39,773 bases of DNA. Source: UBA12151 sp964600645 (GTDB taxonomy: Bacteria > Patescibacteriota > Minisyncoccia > Moranbacterales > UBA9337). Location of the stretch: positions 1-39,773 of the forward strand of contig CAZRJL010000004.1 of assembly GCA_964600645.1 (NCBI GenBank), written 5' to 3'. The position numbers and the translations under genes were made by a program. Positions 31,108 to 38,596 of the stretch are shown here, piece by piece. The notes beneath the pieces are model-generated. The model was given only the letters and a program-made list of their open reading frames with translations. It was not told the origin of the DNA and did not search any database. Numbering within the stretch: position 1 is the stretch's first letter; each line of letters begins with the position of its first letter.

Positions 31108-32493
31108 TTACTGGATTTTCTTTCTAATTAAGCTCATTGGCTGGATTTCTTTTTTGTCAATTTGTAAAAAGTAATTCTTTCCTTGTCCGCCGTGGGCAGA
31201 TGACACTTCTTGCATATCCTCATCAAATATTTTTTCCAATTTTACCGGGTGATTTCCGTTTTGATCGATAATTTCAATTTCATCTTCCAAATAAATCGCA
31301 TTATGTGGCTTAATTTCGATAACATTATCTTTATTTCCAATGATTTCCCCTACAAACTCCCATTTCGGATCATTGTGTGAATTTGCAAAATTATGTTCCG
31401 GCCCGCCTGCAACGTTTGTAGCACTGCAGGCAGGTTCGTTTCCCAGCAAGAACCCTTCGGTGTACCCACGATGAAAAAGGCTGTCCAAATTATCCTGCTC
31501 TTCCTGCAATATTTCTTCAAATGATTTATTTTCTTCCCCATTCTTAATTCTTAATTCATAATTTCCGCCAAAGGTGGATCCGCCTATGGCGGACATAATT
31601 CTAGAATACGCCCGCACCACTACTGCTAGATAATAGACGCTTTTATTTCTCCCTTCGATTTTGAAAGATTCCACTCCGGCATCCACCAATTCTTTCAAAT
31701 GAGAAAGCAAATTCAAATCCTTGCTGTTGAAAAAATATGTCCCTTGGCTGTCCTCCTCCACCTCCATCTCAAACTCACCCATATGATCAACGATATCTAG
31801 AATTTTAACATTTTTTTCATTTTGAATTTTTAATTGTGATTTTGCATTTTGAGATTTGCATTTTGAATTTTTATACTCCCAGCGGCACGGTTGCACGCAG
31901 TCGCCCAAATTGGCGCTTCGTCCGCGCATCCAAGAAGAAAGCATACACCGCCCGGAATAACTCATACACATCGCTCCGTGCACAAAATATTCCAACTCGA
32001 CATTTTGATTTTCTTTTTTGATTACCCGAATTTCTTCCAGTGTCACTTCCCGCGCCAAAACCACTCTTCTGATTCCCTGATCGGCCCAAAATTTCACCGC
32101 TCGCCAATTGGTCGCGTTGGCTTGGGTGGAAAGATGGATTTCAATTTCCGGCAGTTTTTCTTTGACCAATTCCAAAATCCCCGGGTCGCTGATCAAAACC
32201 GCATCCGGCGCAACTTTTTTTAGCTCGTCCAAATCTTTTTCCAATTTTTCAAGATGAATGTTATGCGCATAAATATTGAGTGTCACATAAAACTTCTTTC
32301 CCAATTTGTGAGCGTATTCCACTCCTTCTTTGAGAGATTGCCAATCAAAATCATTAATCCGCGCACGCAAAGAAAAATCCGGCACCCCGGCATACACCGC
32401 ATCCGCGCCATAAAAAAAAGCATACTTCATCTTCTCCACGCTACCGGCAGGAGCAAGCAGTTCCAATTTTTGATTATTCTTATTCATACTCAT
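31108..32493 (-). CDS. trhP: U32 family protein, prephenate-dependent tRNA hydroxylase TrhP-like
   Basis: A 461-residue peptidase-U32 family member. In this family the YegQ/TrhP branch makes 5-hydroxyuridine in tRNA using prephenate. The N-terminal ELLAPAGSVEKMKYAFFYGA and the U32 signature EYFVHGAMCMSYSGRCMLSS with later CVQPCRW give four clustered Cys for an Fe-S site. The C-terminal domain is a small beta barrel. Two palindromic elements are inserted in frame: 31564-31593 (SAIGGSTFGG, residues 301-310) and 31401-31434 (EPACSATNVAGGP). An A/T-rich repeat at about 31805-31875 encodes a Gln/Asn/Lys loop after the CRWEY motif. Strand and gap to the neighbours suggest its own transcription. Confidence 0.88.
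   Translation of the reverse strand: MSMNKNNQKLELLAPAGSVEKMKYAFFYGADAVYAGVPDFSLRARINDFDWQSLKEGVEYAHKLGKKFYVTLNIYAHNIHLEKLEKDLDELKKVAPDAVLISDPGILELVKEKLPEIEIHLSTQANATNWRAVKFWADQGIRRVVLAREVTLEEIRVIKKENQNVELEYFVHGAMCMSYSGRCMLSSWMRGRSANLGDCVQPCRWEYKNSKCKSQNAKSQLKIQNEKNVKILDIVDHMGEFEMEVEEDSQGTYFFNSKDLNLLSHLKELVDAGVESFKIEGRNKSVYYLAVVVRAYSRIMSAIGGSTFGGNYELRIKNGEENKSFEEILQEEQDNLDSLFHRGYTEGFLLGNEPACSATNVAGGPEHNFANSHNDPKWEFVGEIIGNKDNVIEIKPHNAIYLEDEIEIIDQNGNHPVKLEKIFDEDMQEVSSAHGGQGKNYFLQIDKKEIQPMSLIRKKIQ
31401..31434. repeat. Palindromic element in trhP encoding EPACSATNVAGGP
   Basis: GCCTGCA (31405-31411) pairs with TGCAGGC (31425-31431) inside GCCCGCC...GGCAGG arms. The peptide resembles those encoded by the glyS elements at 28294 and 27709. 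Confidence 0.75.
31564..31593. repeat. Double mini-hairpin inside trhP (30 bp, in frame)
   Basis: TCCGCCAAAGGTGGA (31564-31578, one wobble) and TCCGCCTATGGCGGA (31579-31593, perfect). In the trhP frame they encode SAIGGSTFGG, the counterpart of the tatD element at 21904-21933. Confidence 0.85.
31805..31875. repeat. A/T-rich heptamer-type repeat inside trhP
   Basis: Units of the form CAAAATN and AAATYCA recur on the minus strand and encode NSKCKSQNAKSQLKIQNEK. The unit AAATCTCAAAATG is shared with the rlmN repeat near 735-775. Related arrays occur in leuS. Confidence 0.65.
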
Positions 32494-32530
32494 TATTACA
32501 TCGTAATATATTCGGATTTATAAATCAATA

Positions 32531-32567
32531 TAAAAAAAGATTGCACGACCAACGACGCAATCTTTTT
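32531..32567. terminator. Bidirectional terminator between TsaB-like gene and trhP
   Basis: AAAAAAGATTGC and GCAATCTTTTTT form a hairpin with A and T runs on both sides. On the minus strand it closes the operon that ends with the TsaB-like gene at 32627. Confidence 0.88.
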
Positions 32568-32626
32568 TGTTCTTAAAATACCATTTACATACGACCATTT
32601 CTAAATGGTAAAAATAGGAAAAAAGT

Positions 32627-32881
32627 TTAGAAATTCCAAGCGTTTGCTACTGCCTCGGCGATGCGGCGGGTGGTGAATCTTTCAGACATATCCGAATCGA
32701 CTTCCAATTTCACGTCTTCCGCCTCGATTTCGTTTTTGGAAAGCATCTGGTCAATTTTCGCCAGCAAATCGCGGCTCAAATTGTTTTCGTCCTCCCATTT
32801 AAACTCGTCCAAAACACGCCTGCCATTTTCGAGAATAAGAGAAATATTATTGTCCCTGATTTTTATTTTTAAAATATTCAT
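32627..32881 (-). CDS. Short TsaB-like protein, 84 aa
   Basis: Start is the ATG at 32879-32881, one base after the amidase stop. The 84 residues begin MNILKIKIRDNNISLILENG and end SERFTTRRIAEAVANAWNF. The spacing matches the N-terminal part of TsaB: a short strand pair, then LSRDLLAKIDQMLSKNEI (compare the TsaB helix LLP.ID.LL), then F-T-x-x-R-I-x-x-A-x-A (compare the TsaB GSFTGLRIG..A.A). TsaB partners TsaD in making t6A in tRNA, but the C-terminal half is absent and the GPGSF turn is altered. It may be a reduced scaffold for TsaD or a repurposed remnant. Confidence 0.65.
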   Translation of the reverse strand: MNILKIKIRDNNISLILENGRRVLDEFKWEDENNLSRDLLAKIDQMLSKNEIEAEDVKLEVDSDMSERFTTRRIAEAVANAWNF

Positions 32882-32882
32882 A

Positions 32883-33638
32883 CTAATTATCAACCTTACT
32901 CCAATCAAAATTCCACGGATCATCCTTTCTTCCCGGAGCGATTTGATTGTGTCCGACAACAAATTTGATATTATATTTTTCTTTCAAATGCGCCAACAAT
33001 TCATTTAGAGAATCATACTGCTTGGAGGTGTATTTGTCTTCTTTTGTATTCATAAGTTCAATGCCTAAGGAAAATTGGTTGACCCCCGTTCTTCCGTCCG
33101 GAACTTTCGACTGCCCCGCGTGATAGGCAATATTATTATCAGAAACCAATTGATAGATATTCCCTTCTCGATCAATCAAATAATGCGGAGAAACCTCATA
33201 TTCCTTGTACTCTTTTATCAATCCATCAACATCATACGGCTTATTTCCTAATGCATCATAAGAAGAATGTATCACGACGGTATCAATGCCTCTTTTTTCT
33301 CTCTTTTCAAATCCCCAAGAAACCGCTCGCTCAATAACTTCCAATTTTTCAACTTCATTTTCGCGCTTATCTTTCGCCACATCTTCTTTTTCTGTCGCGA
33401 CAATTTGCTCTTGAACATTCTTATTGCTTTGTATTGGCACAATGCTTTCTGCAGAGTTATTTATTGATTTTTCAAAACTTTCCACATTTTCCATATTATT
33501 GTTTTCAAATTTATTGGTATTTTCTATTGTTATTTTACTTGATTTTTCCCCAAATGAAAAATACAAAAAACCCGCCACAAAAATAACGGCGGGAATTGCT
33601 ATATAAAACATTAATTTTAAATTTTTAATTGTCATCAA
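32883..33638 (-). CDS. N-acetylmuramoyl-L-alanine amidase (Amidase_2/PGRP type)
   Basis: A 251-residue membrane-anchored enzyme that cuts the bond between muramic acid and the peptide stem. An N-terminal membrane segment (residues 8-27) is followed by a Ser/Asn/Glu-rich linker to about residue 100, then the zinc amidase domain. Likely ligands are H124 (VVIHSS), H230 (VVGHNQIAPGRKDDPW) and D240; YHAG lies at 172-175. The order and spacing match AmpD. It should act at the outer face of the membrane. It sits between rhodanese and the TsaB-like gene in one operon. Confidence 0.9.
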   Translation of the reverse strand: MMTIKNLKLMFYIAIPAVIFVAGFLYFSFGEKSSKITIENTNKFENNNMENVESFEKSINNSAESIVPIQSNKNVQEQIVATEKEDVAKDKRENEVEKLEVIERAVSWGFEKREKRGIDTVVIHSSYDALGNKPYDVDGLIKEYKEYEVSPHYLIDREGNIYQLVSDNNIAYHAGQSKVPDGRTGVNQFSLGIELMNTKEDKYTSKQYDSLNELLAHLKEKYNIKFVVGHNQIAPGRKDDPWNFDWSKVDN

Positions 33639-33678
33639 GCTAAAAATTAGGTTAATTAGAAATTAGACAATTAGAAAT

Positions 33679-34020
33679 TTAGAAGTATCCTCCGCAACAA
33701 CCGGGTTGTTTTTCCAGGCAATCGCATTTGTCCAAATTGAGTTCATACACTCCGCCGGCAAGATTGATGACATCTTTTCCTGTTTGCGCCAAAGCCTGCG
33801 CCACATATCCACTGCGACTGCCGCTGCGGCAAACAAAAACGACTTTCTTTTTCCAATCAATTTCATCCAATCTCGAAGAAATTTGCGAAAGCGGAATCAA
33901 TTTCGATCCCTTGATTTTTATCAAATCATATTCCTCCTTTTCCCGAACATCAATAACCTCAAGGTTTTCTTTTTCCTCATCAAATATTTTTCGAAATTCT
34001 TTTGAAGATATATTTTTCAT
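33679..34020 (-). CDS. Single-domain rhodanese with Cys-rich C-terminus
   Basis: A 113-residue single-domain rhodanese. VIDVREKEEYD is the first family motif and the active-site loop VFVCRSGSRS holds the catalytic C64. Such proteins carry a persulfide sulfur. The C-terminal tail has four further Cys: C99 and C101 (KCDC) and C108-C109 (GCCGGYF), which could bind metal or pass sulfur on. The gene starts 29 bp after the upstream cell-wall gene. Confidence 0.9.
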   Translation of the reverse strand: MKNISSKEFRKIFDEEKENLEVIDVREKEEYDLIKIKGSKLIPLSQISSRLDEIDWKKKVVFVCRSGSRSGYVAQALAQTGKDVINLAGGVYELNLDKCDCLEKQPGCCGGYF

Positions 34021-34049
34021 ATATTTATTTTAACACAAAAATTACCGAG

Positions 34050-34727
34050 TTATAATTCAATCGCCACTTCCCGAGAATTAATCTTTTGAAAATAAATATT
34101 TACGTCACTGATCCACTTGGCGACTCCTTGCGGATTATGTCCGGCACAAGTGCTTCCGCATTTCCAAACAATCATTTTTGAAGGAGTGTCCAATTTTTTG
34201 CTTACCAAATCCTGAATTCTCTTTCCAATCACATCCACACCCTCCTCAGGAGTTGCAAAACATCCGTAACCCAAAGAATGACCCTGGCTTCCACCACCCT
34301 TATATCCCCAAAAATTATAACAAGTCTTTCCGTTTTTGCTCGGAGCGTGTTTTCCCCAGTCGCTTTCCTTTTTGGCGATTCCCACAATCAGTCCGGCTAC
34401 CCGCCTGTCATATTTGGCGATATGAGGAACCATATCTTCAATCGGATGCCCAGCGACAAGCGCATATAATTCATTTTCAAATTCACTGTTAGGATTAATT
34501 TCTTCTTTTTTCTTAATAATTTCATCTAGTTGTCCGAAAAAATTTTTCTCTCCGGAAAGAATATCCAAATATTCGCCCCCTGCCCAAGCCGGCTGCTGTA
34601 ATTCTTCTCCTCGAACGATTTCGATTCCAAAAATCAAACTTCCACGATCATAAAAAAAACAGCTTGCGATGATCACAAGGGCAAGTAAAATTGCATTTTT
34701 TCTACTCCCGGATAAATCTTCACACAT
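34050..34727 (-). CDS. Membrane-anchored cell-wall-hydrolase-like protein, paralog 1
   Basis: A 225-residue protein with a membrane segment at about residues 12-27, a short linker and a C-terminal domain from about residue 85. The domain has IEDMVPHIAKYDRRVAGLIV, IAKKESDWGKHAP with a probable catalytic Glu, YNFWGYKG, then paired Cys in TCYNF, GYGCF and KCGSTC. This resembles lytic-transglycosylase or glucosaminidase-like domains of CPR envelope proteins. It is a paralog of the 387-residue protein encoded next to it (residue pattern and Cys positions shared), but lacks that protein's long N-terminal cytoplasmic part. Confidence 0.75.
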   Translation of the reverse strand: MCEDLSGSRKNAILLALVIIASCFFYDRGSLIFGIEIVRGEELQQPAWAGGEYLDILSGEKNFFGQLDEIIKKKEEINPNSEFENELYALVAGHPIEDMVPHIAKYDRRVAGLIVGIAKKESDWGKHAPSKNGKTCYNFWGYKGGGSQGHSLGYGCFATPEEGVDVIGKRIQDLVSKKLDTPSKMIVWKCGSTCAGHNPQGVAKWISDVNIYFQKINSREVAIEL

Positions 34728-34814
34728 AAATAAACTTTAATATTTACAAAGACACGCATTCCAGAATAGCAAAAATTTAGCTTTTAGTCAATGGCTGAAT
34801 TTATCCCTTATTTG

Positions 34815-34847
34815 GGGCAAAAAAGACCGCCGAAATCAACCGGCGGC
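34815..34847 (-). terminator. Terminator between the two paralogs
   Basis: On the minus strand GCCGCCG and CGGCGGT form a stem with an eight-base loop, followed by CTTTTTTG. It ends the transcript of the larger paralog before the smaller one starts. Confidence 0.88.
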
Positions 34848-34871
34848 TCGAAAACACAAATCTCTTGCTAT

Positions 34872-35999
34872 TTACAAAATATCGTCTTCGTGGTCTGATT
34901 TGTTGAGTTTTTTGAAATACATATTCACATCATTGATCCATTTTCTCGCCGCTTCCTGCCCGCCGGTAGCATTACAATCCGATCCACATTTCCAAATCAC
35001 CATCTTTTCCGGTGTATTGAGTTTTTTGTTTTCCACTAGCCATTTGATTCTCTTGGCCACTGTGTCAACCGCGTCTTTTCGACTATTAAAACAGGTATGC
35101 CCTCCGCTTCCCATCAACCGCCTCTGTCCGCGGTACCCCCAATAATTATAACAATCCTGTCCGTCCAGTACCGGAAATCTTTTTCCCCAATTGCTTTCCT
35201 TCTTAGCGATAGCGATCAAGAAAGCAGCGACTGTGCGATCCTGTTCCAGAATATATGGAAGCATTTTTTCAATAGGATATCCTTTCACCATCTCTTTTAC
35301 TTCTTTCTCGGTTTTTTCTTTCTCAACATTTTCCAAATAGTTTGTCATCTGTTTGATATATTTTTCCTCCTCTTCCTTGCTCCACTCATCTTCCTTTTCG
35401 ACTGCTTCCGCCTCCTTTTCAGCGACATTATCATTATTCATTCCAATTTCTTGCTCTTGCGCTTTTTGAGTCAGGACGGCATTTTTCTCACTTCTGGCTG
35501 AAGCGCTCAGTCCAAAATATTGATACACGAAAGACATCGTTAACATCCCCAAGACAATCGCTCCGATAATGGAAAGATTATACACTTTCGCAAAAGACAA
35601 TTGGCTTGCAAAATTTCCGGCACCTTCCTTAACTCTTTTTTCTATATCAACATATTTTTGGACCAAATTGACATATTGAACATACAGAGCGTCCTTTTGT
35701 CCGGGGCGATATGTTCTGTATCGACGAACCACTCTACTGCTCAATCCATCAAAAATTCCCGGCTGAATATTCAATTTCACCCCATTTTTGATTGATTCCG
35801 CCTGTTTGGGCGTGATATATAAACCGGAATCCTCTGTAAAAAATTTCCGCGATACTCTCCCCTTGGAATACAACAAACAGTCAAATCTCTCCGATTTTCT
35901 CAGGGACACAAAAAACCGAATCACCCGAGGATCCGTCCCGACTCCATCCATTTTCCTGATTCCTTTTTTATTATTTTTTGTTTTCCGACAATCTTTCAT
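34872..35999 (-). CDS. Membrane-anchored cell-wall-hydrolase-like protein, paralog 2
   Basis: Start is set at ATG 35997-35999 (375 residues, MKDCRKTKNN), since a TATAAT sits 7 nt upstream; an ATG at 35951 preceded by AAAGGA is an alternative. The N-terminal 125 or so residues are basic and cytoplasmic (DPRVIRFFVSLRKSERFD). A membrane segment (LSIIGAIVLGMLTMSFVYQY) is followed by a Glu/Lys coiled coil, then the same domain as the neighbouring paralog: IEKMLPYILEQDRTV, IAKKESNWGKRF, YNYWGYRG and KCGSDC. It is likely an envelope peptidoglycan enzyme linked to a cytoplasmic part of unknown function. Confidence 0.75.
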   Translation of the reverse strand: MKDCRKTKNNKKGIRKMDGVGTDPRVIRFFVSLRKSERFDCLLYSKGRVSRKFFTEDSGLYITPKQAESIKNGVKLNIQPGIFDGLSSRVVRRYRTYRPGQKDALYVQYVNLVQKYVDIEKRVKEGAGNFASQLSFAKVYNLSIIGAIVLGMLTMSFVYQYFGLSASARSEKNAVLTQKAQEQEIGMNNDNVAEKEAEAVEKEDEWSKEEEEKYIKQMTNYLENVEKEKTEKEVKEMVKGYPIEKMLPYILEQDRTVAAFLIAIAKKESNWGKRFPVLDGQDCYNYWGYRGQRRLMGSGGHTCFNSRKDAVDTVAKRIKWLVENKKLNTPEKMVIWKCGSDCNATGGQEAARKWINDVNMYFKKLNKSDHEDDIL

Positions 36000-36006
36000 T
36001 ACCACT

Positions 36007-36035
36007 ATTATACAAAAAATAACACCTGAAATCAA
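36007..36035 (-). promoter_or_regulatory. Promoter of paralog 2, probably leaderless
   Basis: On the minus strand TTGATT (36030-36035), 17-nt spacer, TATAAT (36007-36012), then 7 nt to the ATG at 35999. The start site would coincide with the start codon. Confidence 0.7.
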
Positions 36036-36073
36036 ATTAAAAAATACAGATAGGATTGAAAGCCTATCTGTAT
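36036..36073 (-). terminator. Terminator of gyrB
   Basis: ATACAGATAGG and CCTATCTGTAT form an 11-bp stem with an eight-base loop, followed on the minus strand by TTTTTTAATTT. It directly precedes the next promoter. Confidence 0.9.
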
Positions 36074-36109
36074 ACTATTTCAGGATTATTGTGATATTTC
36101 TAAAAGTGA

Positions 36110-38122
36110 TTACACATCCAAATTCTTCACGTTTTTGGCGTGGGTTTGGATGAACCGGCGGCGAGGTTCGACTTCACTTCCCATCAAAATATCGAAAATT
36201 TTGTCTGCCGCTTCCGCATCTTCGATTTTCACTTGTAGCATCTGCCTGTTTTCCGGATTCATTGTCGTCTCCCAAAGCTGCTGAGGGTTCATTTCTCCCA
36301 AACCTTTATATCTTTGAATATTGACTTTTGTCGACGTTGTTTTTCCTTCACTTTCAACTTCTTCTTCCGCGCCTTCTTCATTTTCTTTCACGCTTTCCGG
36401 TTTCACGCCAATTTTTCTGAGAATTTCATCTCGTTCTCTGTCCGTATAAGCATAATGCATTTCCTTACCTTTTTTGATGCTATAAAGCGGCGGCTGAGCA
36501 ATGTAGATATTTCCATTTTGCACCAATTCTTCAAAATAGCGATAAAAAAACGTGAGAAGTAATGTGCGAATATGCGAACCATCAACATCGGCATCGGCCA
36601 TAATAATAATTTTTCCATAGCGCAAACGACTAGCGTCAAAACTTTCGCCGATTCCCGCCCCAAGAGCGATGATAATCGGTTTGAGTGTGTCAGATTTGAC
36701 CACTTTGTCCAAGCTGGTTTTTTCCACATTGACCAATTTTCCCCGCAGTGGCAAAATCGCCTGAAATCTTCGGTCTCTTCCTTGCTTAGCACTTCCACCG
36801 GCCGAGTCTCCCTCTACAATATACAATTCAGATTTCGCTTTGTCCTTAGTTGAACAATCCGCCAATTTTCCCGGAAGCGTCATCCCCTCCAAAGCGCCCT
36901 TGCGGATGACCGCGTCTTTGGCGGCGCGCGCCGCAATTCTCGCCTTGGCGGTCAAAAGACATTTTCCAATAATCGCTTTGGCGTTATTCGGATGTTTTTC
37001 AAAAAATTCACTGAGCATTTCCGACACAACGCTATGCACGATTCCGCGCACTTCTCCATTTCCAAGTTTTGCCTTAGTCTGACCTTCAAATTGAGGATTG
37101 CGCAATTTTACACTGATTACAGCCGTAAGTCCTTCGCGCACATCTTCCGCCGTAAGTCCGCCGTCTTTTTCTTTAAGAAGATTATTCTTCTTGGCATAAT
37201 CATTAAGAACGCGCGTGAGTGCCGTTCGAAATCCTGTCACATGCATCCCGCCTTCAACAGTAAAAATATTGTTGGCAAATGAATACAAATGCTCTTTGAA
37301 TCCGTCCGTATATTGCAAAGAAACCTCGACATAAACGTCGTCCTTTTCTTTTTCGATATATACCGGCATTTCGTTTTTCACATCTTTGCCCTGATTCAAA
37401 AACCGAACAAAAGAAATAATTCCGGCATCAAAATAAAACGAGTATTTTTTCATCAAGTATTCATCTTTCTCGCTTTCAATCTTTCGCCGGTCTTCAATGG
37501 TGATTTTTACTCCTTTGGTCAAATACGCTTGCTGGCGAAGATAATCCAAAATCTTGTTCCAACTGAATCTGATTTCCGGAAATATTTGCGGGTCCGGCTG
37601 AAAAGTAATTGTCGTTCCGGTGCGGTCGGTCTTTCCGATTGTTTTTATTTCCGCCTTTCTTTGTCCGCGGTTATATTCTTGCATCCAAATTTTTCCGCCC
37701 AGATGAACTTCCGCTCGCGTCCAAACCGAAAGCGCGTTGACCACTGAGACTCCCACTCCGTGCAATCCTCCGGAAATTTTGTACCCGTCGCCTTCGAATT
37801 TTCCTCCGGCATGAAGAATCGTGAGTACAGTTTCCAACGTTGATTTTTTGGTTTGCGGATGTTTTTCTACCGGTATTCCCCGTCCGTTGTCGATGACTTC
37901 CACTACATTATCCGGAAGTAATTTAATTATGATATTGTCGCAATACCCCGCCATCGCTTCATCGATGGAATTATTCACCACTTCCCAAATTAAATGATGC
38001 AAACCTTCAAGCGAAGTGCCTCCGATGTACATTCCCGGTCTTTTTCGCACCGGATCAAGACCTTCCAAAACTTGAATGGATTTCGCGCTATACGTGCTTT
38101 TTTCTTTGTTTTCCTTTGCCAT
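36110..38122 (-). CDS. gyrB: DNA gyrase subunit B
   Basis: A 670-residue type IIA topoisomerase ATPase/TOPRIM subunit that introduces negative supercoils with GyrA. ATPase: EVVNNSIDEAM (47-57), DNGRGIPVEKH (78-88), GLHGVGVSVVNALS. TOPRIM: EGDSAGGSAKQGRDR (437-451) and DADVDGSHIRT (510-520). The C-terminal PRRRFIQTHAKNVKNLDV is typical of GyrB. A charged 20-residue Glu stretch near residue 605 is an extra. The QGRDR and AKQG sequence favours gyrase over topoisomerase IV. Confidence 0.97.
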   Translation of the reverse strand: MAKENKEKSTYSAKSIQVLEGLDPVRKRPGMYIGGTSLEGLHHLIWEVVNNSIDEAMAGYCDNIIIKLLPDNVVEVIDNGRGIPVEKHPQTKKSTLETVLTILHAGGKFEGDGYKISGGLHGVGVSVVNALSVWTRAEVHLGGKIWMQEYNRGQRKAEIKTIGKTDRTGTTITFQPDPQIFPEIRFSWNKILDYLRQQAYLTKGVKITIEDRRKIESEKDEYLMKKYSFYFDAGIISFVRFLNQGKDVKNEMPVYIEKEKDDVYVEVSLQYTDGFKEHLYSFANNIFTVEGGMHVTGFRTALTRVLNDYAKKNNLLKEKDGGLTAEDVREGLTAVISVKLRNPQFEGQTKAKLGNGEVRGIVHSVVSEMLSEFFEKHPNNAKAIIGKCLLTAKARIAARAAKDAVIRKGALEGMTLPGKLADCSTKDKAKSELYIVEGDSAGGSAKQGRDRRFQAILPLRGKLVNVEKTSLDKVVKSDTLKPIIIALGAGIGESFDASRLRYGKIIIMADADVDGSHIRTLLLTFFYRYFEELVQNGNIYIAQPPLYSIKKGKEMHYAYTDRERDEILRKIGVKPESVKENEEGAEEEVESEGKTTSTKVNIQRYKGLGEMNPQQLWETTMNPENRQMLQVKIEDAEAADKIFDILMGSEVEPRRRFIQTHAKNVKNLDV

Positions 38123-38132
38123 AATATTAAAA

Positions 38133-38501
38133 TTATCTCGTTAAAAAATACAATTCGATTAAAAAAAATCCCCCCGCCAACAAAAGTCCGTCCCACCAAA
38201 CCAAGATTTGAATTCTTTGAAAAATGAGCAGAACAATCACCAGCAAAGAAATCAGTATTCCTTGACGCAAACTCATTCCAAGATGGACAAAAGCATTTTC
38301 TCCACCAGCCATTCTTCTTCTCGTCCACGTAAAAAAGAGGGTGAGCATACTGGAAAGCATTGCAAACATACTGGCAAAAAACAAGCCTTGTCCGGCAAAA
38401 ACGGAGGCCTCCGGGTCAATATTAACAACTACGGTCACCCAAGAAACAATCGAAATTAAGGCTATGATTCGCAACCCCCAAAGATACGATTTCAAGGTCA
38501 T
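38133..38501 (-). CDS. Small integral membrane protein, 122 aa, unknown function
   Basis: Start is ATG 38499-38501 because AAAGGAG lies just upstream; an earlier TTG is less likely. Four hydrophobic segments are visible, about residues 8-28, 37-58, 73-93 and 98-117, with a basic cytoplasmic loop WTRRRMAGG between the second and third. Unknown family, similar in look to conserved CPR membrane proteins. It precedes gyrB by 10 bp and is probably cotranscribed. Confidence 0.75.
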   Translation of the reverse strand: MTLKSYLWGLRIIALISIVSWVTVVVNIDPEASVFAGQGLFFASMFAMLSSMLTLFFTWTRRRMAGGENAFVHLGMSLRQGILISLLVIVLLIFQRIQILVWWDGLLLAGGFFLIELYFLTR

Positions 38502-38596
38502 ATTTACTCCTTTTACCAAATTACCACCCTCCCATCATAGCCTATTTTCAATAAAAATACAAGAAAAACCGCTCTAATAAAATAACCGCGCTTTCC

